Positions 6,152-9,950 of a DNA stretch of 9,950 nucleotides are shown here, one piece after another. The stretch is from assembly GCA_964477265.1 (NCBI GenBank), contig CAYZDJ010000040.1, positions 1 through 9,950 of the forward strand, given 5' to 3'. This DNA comes from CAIVPM01 sp964477265 (GTDB taxonomy: Bacteria; Bacteroidota; Bacteroidia; Chitinophagales; Chitinophagaceae). Under the pieces are notes generated by a model. That model saw nothing but the letters and a program-made list of their open reading frames with translations, was not told the DNA's origin and searched no databases. The translations under genes and the position numbers were made by a program. Each line of letters opens with the position of its first letter. Positions within the stretch are counted from its first letter, which is position 1.

Positions 6152-8656
6152 TTACTCAAACAAACTTCCCTGACCCCCATCTTCAACTTTTTCTTCCCAG
6201 TGCATTTGCACAGATTTACTAAAGTTTAATAGCTTGGCACCAATAGCTTTCCAGCCCATAATCTCAACAATCTTGGCAATTTTTAATTTGCCTTTTTGCA
6301 CTTTATCGCCACGCCCTTCCTGCACTGCAAGTATGGGTTCATCCTGTGTGGTAACGGCTTCTATGTAATTATTGTTACCTTCTTTTATGCAGGGATATTT
6401 TGTTTTTAGTGTAGTGGTTTCAATCTTAAATCGCTTAACGGTGTATTGTGTTTTATCAATATCGTGATACACCACTGTAACAATTTTTTCAGGGTCAAAC
6501 CTTTCAATCAACTTCACATTATCTGCATCAAAACGTTGCATTAATTCTGTATCTGTTACTTCATAATTGCCATCTTTAAACACAATTAAAACCTTATCAT
6601 CACCATCAAAACTACCTAAATAAGTTCCTTTTTCATCAATATTTAAACGACCAAATTGTGTGTCAAACCACAGCTTTCTTTGGGCTAGAGTGCTTCTTCC
6701 TTTTTCTTTTAATTTAACTTGTTTTATAGGATATTTTGTAGCAATATTTCCTAAGCTACTTCTTCCTTTTATTTCCAATTCCTCAAAATAAAAATCTAAT
6801 TCTTTAATTCTTGCACTGCAATTAGGGCTTAAAATAATTTTCAAAACCTCTGCTTCGCCATTTGCATTTGCAGTAAAATAATGAACCTTGCTTTTATCAC
6901 TTCCCTTGGTTAAATCATATTCCTTATCACGAGTGATGCCTGTAACGTTAAAGCGTTTTGCATAGCTTACACCAGTTGCACCATCTACATAAATCATATT
7001 GTACGTAGTGCGTTCATCATTCTTTTTAAAAATGGCAGCGTGAATAATATCCTTGCCAATAAAGGTTTTGTCCTGCACCTTCACCACTTTTAAAATACCA
7101 CGTTTGGTAAAGCAAATCACGTCATCAAGGTCGCTGCACTCAAACAACAATTCATCTTTCTTCAGGCTCGTTCCCACAAAACCATCTTCACGATTGATAT
7201 AAAGTTTAGTGTTGGCAATGGCAACTTGTTGAACTTTTATGGTATCAAAAAGTTTTATTTCAGTTTTTCTTTCTCTGCCTTTACCATATTTTTTCAACAA
7301 GGTTTCGTAGTAAGCAATGGTAAATTCAACCAAATGTTCAAGGTCGTGTTTCACTTGCTTTATCTCATCTTCAATACTTTTTATTTGTGCATTCAGTTCA
7401 TCAATATCCAATTTATAAATCCTGCGAACAGGCTTCTCTGTTAGCTTTAACACATCTTCACGAGTAACATCCCTGTCCAAAACTTTTCTAAAAGGAACAA
7501 AATCCTTTTCAATGGCAGCAATAACTTTTTCCCAGGTTTCGTGCTTCTTTTCAAGCTGCTTGTATATCTGTTCTTCAAAGAATATTTTTTCCAAAGAAGT
7601 ATAATGCCACTTGTCTTCGAGCTCTTTAAGCTTTATCTGAAGCTCTTGCTTTAATAAGTCTTTACTATTATCAACACTCGATTTCAACAACTCTGTCGCA
7701 GTAATAAACCTTGGTTTTTGTCCATCAATAATGCAGGCATTTGGGCTAATGCTCACCTCACAATCTGTAAAGGCATACAAGGCATCAATGGTAATGTCAG
7801 GGCTAATTCCTGGTGCCAGTTCAATAACAACCTCAACATTTTTACCAGTAAATTCTGTTACTTTTTTAATCTTTATTTTGCCCTTATCGTTAGCAGTGGT
7901 AATACTTTCGCAAAGTTGTGAAACCGTTACTCCATAAGGCACATCACGAATTACTAAACTCTTTTTATCTAACTCTTCAATCAAACATCTTACCTTAATT
8001 TTTCCCCCACGCTGGCCATCATTATAATTACTTACATCAACCATTCCACCAGTTTGAAAGTCTGGAAACAATTCAAATTTTCTGCCTTTTAAATACTTAA
8101 TTGCAGCATCAATTATTTCACAAAAATTATGTGGTAAAATTTTAGTTGAAAGTCCAACAGCAATACCATCTGCACCTTGTGCCAGCAACAAAGGAAACTT
8201 CATTGGAAGCGTTATTGGCTCTTGCTTTCTACCATCATAGCTTAATTGCCAGTTAGTTGTTTTTGCGTTGAAAGCCACGTCCAGAGCGAATTTGCTTAAA
8301 CGTGCTTCAATGTATCTTGGTGCTGCTGCATCATCACCAGTTCTTATGTCGCCCCAGTTTCCCTGTGTTTCAATCAGCAAATCCTTTTGCCCCATATTCA
8401 CCAAAGCATCGCCAATACTCGCATCGCCGTGTGGGTGATACTGCATTGATTGACCAATGATGTTGGCAACTTTATTGAATCTACCATCATCCATTTCCTT
8501 CATTGCGTGCAAAATCCTGCGTTGCACAGGCTTTAAGCCATCTTCCATTGCAGGCACAGCACGTTCTAATATTACATAAGAAGCGTAATCTAAAAACCAA
8601 TTTTTATATTGGTCGTTTACACCCTTGTTGGATTGTTGTTCTTCTATATCTGACAT
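6152..8656 (-). CDS. parC: DNA topoisomerase IV subunit A (GyrA/ParC family)
   Basis: This is the DNA-breaking subunit of a type IIA topoisomerase, which pairs with ParE to decatenate daughter chromosomes. The 834-residue protein shows the breakage-reunion domain: LKPVQRRILHAM (41-52), QYHPHGDASIGDALV (72-86), the catalytic Arg114-Tyr115 in APRYIEARLS, and the DNA-bending isoleucine Ile173 in STKILPHNF. The coiled-coil tower and gate region lies around 330-450, and a diverged C-terminal beta-pinwheel around 480-815. No GyrA box (QRRGGKG-like) is visible, which favours ParC over GyrA, as does the resemblance to Bacteroidota ParC. At the position of quinolone-contact Ser83/Ser80 of E. coli there is Ala79, with Ser80 beside it and Asp83 kept; I believe this is normal for Bacteroidota ParC. 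The C-terminus ends in GQGSLFE, which resembles a sliding-clamp binding motif. The leader contains a heptamer array from 14 bases upstream of the ATG; no promoter is obvious. Confidence 0.93.
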   Translation of the reverse strand: MSDIEEQQSNKGVNDQYKNWFLDYASYVILERAVPAMEDGLKPVQRRILHAMKEMDDGRFNKVANIIGQSMQYHPHGDASIGDALVNMGQKDLLIETQGNWGDIRTGDDAAAPRYIEARLSKFALDVAFNAKTTNWQLSYDGRKQEPITLPMKFPLLLAQGADGIAVGLSTKILPHNFCEIIDAAIKYLKGRKFELFPDFQTGGMVDVSNYNDGQRGGKIKVRCLIEELDKKSLVIRDVPYGVTVSQLCESITTANDKGKIKIKKVTEFTGKNVEVVIELAPGISPDITIDALYAFTDCEVSISPNACIIDGQKPRFITATELLKSSVDNSKDLLKQELQIKLKELEDKWHYTSLEKIFFEEQIYKQLEKKHETWEKVIAAIEKDFVPFRKVLDRDVTREDVLKLTEKPVRRIYKLDIDELNAQIKSIEDEIKQVKHDLEHLVEFTIAYYETLLKKYGKGRERKTEIKLFDTIKVQQVAIANTKLYINREDGFVGTSLKKDELLFECSDLDDVICFTKRGILKVVKVQDKTFIGKDIIHAAIFKKNDERTTYNMIYVDGATGVSYAKRFNVTGITRDKEYDLTKGSDKSKVHYFTANANGEAEVLKIILSPNCSARIKELDFYFEELEIKGRSSLGNIATKYPIKQVKLKEKGRSTLAQRKLWFDTQFGRLNIDEKGTYLGSFDGDDKVLIVFKDGNYEVTDTELMQRFDADNVKLIERFDPEKIVTVVYHDIDKTQYTVKRFKIETTTLKTKYPCIKEGNNNYIEAVTTQDEPILAVQEGRGDKVQKGKLKIAKIVEIMGWKAIGAKLLNFSKSVQMHWEEKVEDGGQGSLFE

Positions 8657-8670
8657 TTTTTTATTTAATA

Positions 8671-8754
8671 TTCAGTGTTCAACTTTCAATTTTCAATGTT
8701 CAATGCACAATTTTCAATGTTCAATATTCAATTTTCAATGTTCAATATTCAATG
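8671..8754 (+). repeat. Twelve-unit 7-bp tandem array (TTCAATN) upstream of parC
   Basis: The 84 bases split without a gap into twelve heptamers. In plus-strand order they are TTCAGTG, TTCAACT, TTCAATT, TTCAATG, TTCAATG, CACAATT, TTCAATG, TTCAATA, TTCAATT, TTCAATG, TTCAATA and TTCAATG. Nine of the twelve match TTCAATN exactly; one (CACAATT) is a distinct variant that recurs in the other copies. The array ends 14 bases before the parC ATG (minus strand), and the gap between is A-rich on the coding strand. Confidence 0.9.
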
Positions 8755-8778
8755 AAAGAAGCTGACAATTGTATTTTA

Positions 8779-8813
8779 AATTGAACATTGAAAATTGTGC
8801 GTTGAACATTGAA
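8779..8813 (-). repeat. Inverted five-unit copy of the TTCAATN array
   Basis: On the plus strand it reads AATTGAA, CATTGAA, AATTGTG, CGTTGAA, CATTGAA, which is five heptamers in the opposite orientation to the array at 8671-8754. Its reverse complement matches 8692-8726 at 33 of 35 positions, including the variant unit CACAATT. The two arms could form a long stem around a 52-base spacer. It also matches 9318-9357 in direct orientation, so it is both the arm of an inverted repeat and the left flank of the four-helix-bundle gene. Confidence 0.85.
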
Positions 8814-8827
8814 TATTTTTAAACAAA

Positions 8828-9205
8828 TTATTTTTTTATGATTTTATTTTTCTTTGCAGTTTCAATGCTTTTAGAAATAATGGCAATCAATTCTTCATTT
8901 TCTTTTACAACTAATTCCATTTTTGAGACAGGTTTAATCATTTCTTTTCTTACAATGTATTTCAGGCAAACCCTTGTTTCCTTCAATTCTTTTAATGCTA
9001 TTTTCATTTTGTGAATAAAATCCTCTCTCGATTCTGCTGCTTGAACTTCACCATACAAAAGGCTTGGTGCCAAACCACACCTTATCATTTGATTAGCTAT
9101 GTAACTTGCTGCTCTTGTGTTTGAAAGGCTTTCAACAACATCAATTATTCTACAACCGAAATCAATAAGTCTATCTTCCAAATCAAATTTTTTAGTTGAT
9201 TCCAT
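8828..9205 (-). CDS. Four-helix-bundle protein, 23S rRNA-intervening-sequence family
   Basis: The 125-residue protein is almost entirely helical, and I recognise it as the small four-helix-bundle family (TIGR02436/S23-type) found first inside intervening sequences of 23S rRNA genes and in many copies across Bacteroidota. The core patterns are FDLEDRLIDFGCRIIDVVESL (7-27), the helix IANQMIRCGLAPSLLYGE (36-53), AESREDFIHKMKIALKELKE (57-76) and the C-terminal ENEELIAIISKSIETAKKN (102-120). It forms basic oligomeric bundles and is distantly related to the Avd accessory protein of diversity-generating retroelements; the cellular role is unknown. Here it is not in an rRNA gene. It lies between the DUF1835 gene and parC, all on the minus strand, and is flanked by direct copies of the heptamer repeat (8779-8818 and 9318-9357). 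The reading frame is intact. The ATG at 9205 gives the family's usual N-terminus. Confidence 0.9.
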   Translation of the reverse strand: MESTKKFDLEDRLIDFGCRIIDVVESLSNTRAASYIANQMIRCGLAPSLLYGEVQAAESREDFIHKMKIALKELKETRVCLKYIVRKEMIKPVSKMELVVKENEELIAIISKSIETAKKNKIIKK

Positions 9206-9317
9206 AACTAAAATTTAAACACTAAAAAAGCTCAATTTTAGGAGGAGTAGAAGTTTGTGCTTAAAAGTTGTTTGATGTAATTGTAATTAACAAATTTCGA
9301 CTATGAAAATTTTGTTT
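9206..9317. other. Intergenic leader of the four-helix-bundle gene
   Basis: There is no coding potential and no clear hairpin. On the minus strand I find no TTG/TAnnTTTG pair at proper spacing, so the promoter of the four-helix-bundle gene is not identified. A TAGGAGGAG string on the plus strand (about 9239-9247) has no reading frame behind it. Confidence 0.5.
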
Positions 9318-9357
9318 AATTGAATATTGAGAATTGTGTATTGAACATTTAAGATTT
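9318..9357 (-). repeat. Third copy of the heptamer repeat, direct to the copy at 8779
   Basis: On the plus strand it reads AATTGAA, TATTGAG, AATTGTG, TATTGAA, CATT and then decays. Aligned without gaps to 8779-8818 it is identical at 34 of 40 positions, and the AATTGTG unit (CACAATT on the other strand) falls at the same place. Its right end touches the stop codon (9356-9358) of the DUF1835-type gene. With the copy at 8779 it forms a direct-repeat bracket around the four-helix-bundle gene. Confidence 0.8.
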
Positions 9358-9950
9358 ACTCTTCAATTGCAACTTCAGGTTTCAATCTTATCTCGATTTC
9401 TTTCCAGCCCTTTTCCCAATTGCCTTGTAATTCAATAACACCATTGCTGGCAAGTTGCTTTATTCTGCCTACTAAAAAAACATCGCCTGTTTGTATTTTC
9501 ATTTTACCGAGAGCATTGTGTAATATTTTAGTAAGTTTTTGATAGTCATTTGTAACTACACTCAGCAACTCTTTATCAAAAAAAGATTCGTCTTTACCTG
9601 CAATTTTTTTACCACCTTCCAGTATTCTGATAGCTGCATTGTCGGTACAAATTTTTGCCCATTCGTCAGGGTCAACTTCAAATTCGCTAGGTGTTATAAC
9701 ACGAGCAAGTTTTTTGGCTTTTAAAAATTCTTTTGGCTGTATTTCGTGTAAATGAGTTGGATAAAATATTTGTCCTTTTTCATTAATGAAAGGTAGGTTG
9801 TTCAGATATAAAATTTCAATTCTGCCCTGAAAATCTTTTAATTGACTCATCAACAAATAATAGCTTAAAACATCGTGTTTATTTTGTTCCATCCAAATCC
9901 AAACTTTTTCATCTTTATTTTCTTTCAATGACTTAATCAAGTTAAAAACA
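9356..9950 (-). CDS. DUF1835-type protein, partial (N-terminus beyond right edge)
   Basis: The frame is open from the right edge of the window to the stop at 9358-9356 (198 codons), so the gene starts outside. A TTG at 9940 could be read as a start but is probably internal, since the codons before it (V-F-N) are also open and the family is longer. Recognisable segments are KVWIWMEQNKHDV, SQLKDFQGRIEILYLNNLPF, EFEVDPDEWAKIC and GDVFLVGRIKQLASNGVIE. From memory these match Bacteroidota proteins with an N-terminal DUF1835 domain and a C-terminal DUF3658-like domain, about 300 residues in full. The function is unknown; the C-terminal part with a lysine-rich helix and RIKQLASNG resembles a small winged-helix-like module, but that is only an impression. 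It lies upstream of the repeat cassette and parC on the same strand. My recollection is that such genes often sit between parE and parC in Chitinophagaceae. Confidence 0.7.
   Translation of the reverse strand, partial: VFNLIKSLKENKDEKVWIWMEQNKHDVLSYYLLMSQLKDFQGRIEILYLNNLPFINEKGQIFYPTHLHEIQPKEFLKAKKLARVITPSEFEVDPDEWAKICTDNAAIRILEGGKKIAGKDESFFDKELLSVVTNDYQKLTKILHNALGKMKIQTGDVFLVGRIKQLASNGVIELQGNWEKGWKEIEIRLKPEVAIEE

Noticed and set aside
8503..8784. Plus-strand reading frame of 93 codons whose end translates as repeated SIFNVQY-type heptapeptides.
   Set aside because: The peptide repeat is an artefact of the 7-base DNA satellite (three units make 21 bases, or seven codons), and the first part is antisense to well-supported parC codons.
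8671..8813. CRISPR-like array.
   Set aside because: Units are 7 bases with no spacers, and no cas-like gene is present.
9206..9226. Three approximate heptamers (AACTAAA, ATTTAAA, CACTAAA) upstream of the four-helix-bundle start codon.
   Set aside because: Only three degenerate units in very AT-rich DNA; this is within chance expectation by eye.
9239..9247. Strong Shine-Dalgarno-like TAGGAGGAG on the plus strand.
   Set aside because: No start codon and reading frame follow, and Bacteroidota rarely rely on Shine-Dalgarno pairing.
9356..9940. Start codon TTG at 9940 for the right-edge gene.
   Set aside because: The frame stays open to the window edge and the protein family is about 100 residues longer at the N-terminus, so the gene is treated as partial.

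Overview
The window looks like chromosomal DNA from a Bacteroidota bacterium, probably near Chitinophagaceae/Sphingobacteriales. It is AT-rich. The rpsL promoter fits the Bacteroidota pattern (TTG, 19 bases, TACTTTTG), no start codon has a useful Shine-Dalgarno, and the ParC, AsmA, DUF1835 and four-helix-bundle proteins read like the forms common in that phylum. The family and genus are inference.

Layout. Positions 1-320 (minus) hold the N-terminal 106 codons of ribosomal protein S12 (rpsL), with its promoter just upstream. Positions 482-1546 (minus) encode the branched-chain aminotransferase IlvE, ended by a hairpin at 421-462. Three plus-strand genes follow: a 174-residue protein that resembles the psi (HolD) subunit of the DNA polymerase III clamp loader (1604-2128), the nucleotide-pool-cleaning pyrophosphatase RdgB (2224-2805), and a large AsmA-family membrane-anchored protein (2865-5549). 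A 17-bp hairpin at 5596-5638 separates AsmA from a convergent SMI1/KNR4 (SUKH) gene (5650-6090). That gene lies just downstream of the strong intrinsic terminator (6106-6140) of a topoisomerase IV subunit A gene, parC (6152-8656). Upstream of parC, on the same strand, are a four-helix-bundle protein of the 23S-rRNA-intervening-sequence family (8828-9205) and the C-terminal part of a DUF1835-type protein that runs off the right edge (9356-9950).

The most unusual region is 8671-9357. The DNA directly upstream of parC is a 12-unit tandem array of the heptamer TTCAATN. An inverted five-unit copy follows, then the four-helix-bundle gene, then a third copy in direct orientation to the second. The gene is thus bracketed by approximately 40-bp direct repeats (34 of 40 identical), and every copy carries the same off-consensus unit CACAATT. 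This looks like a repeat-associated, possibly mobile, cassette inserted between the DUF1835 gene and parC. A different heptamer array (AAACTAY-like, six units) sits immediately upstream of the rdgB start codon, so two unrelated 7-base satellites occupy 5' leaders in one 10-kb window.

Most of the window is ordinary housekeeping sequence (translation, amino-acid metabolism, nucleotide sanitation, envelope biogenesis, chromosome decatenation). Accessory character is confined to the SUKH gene and the repeat/four-helix-bundle cassette. No intergenic gap exceeds about 171 bases.
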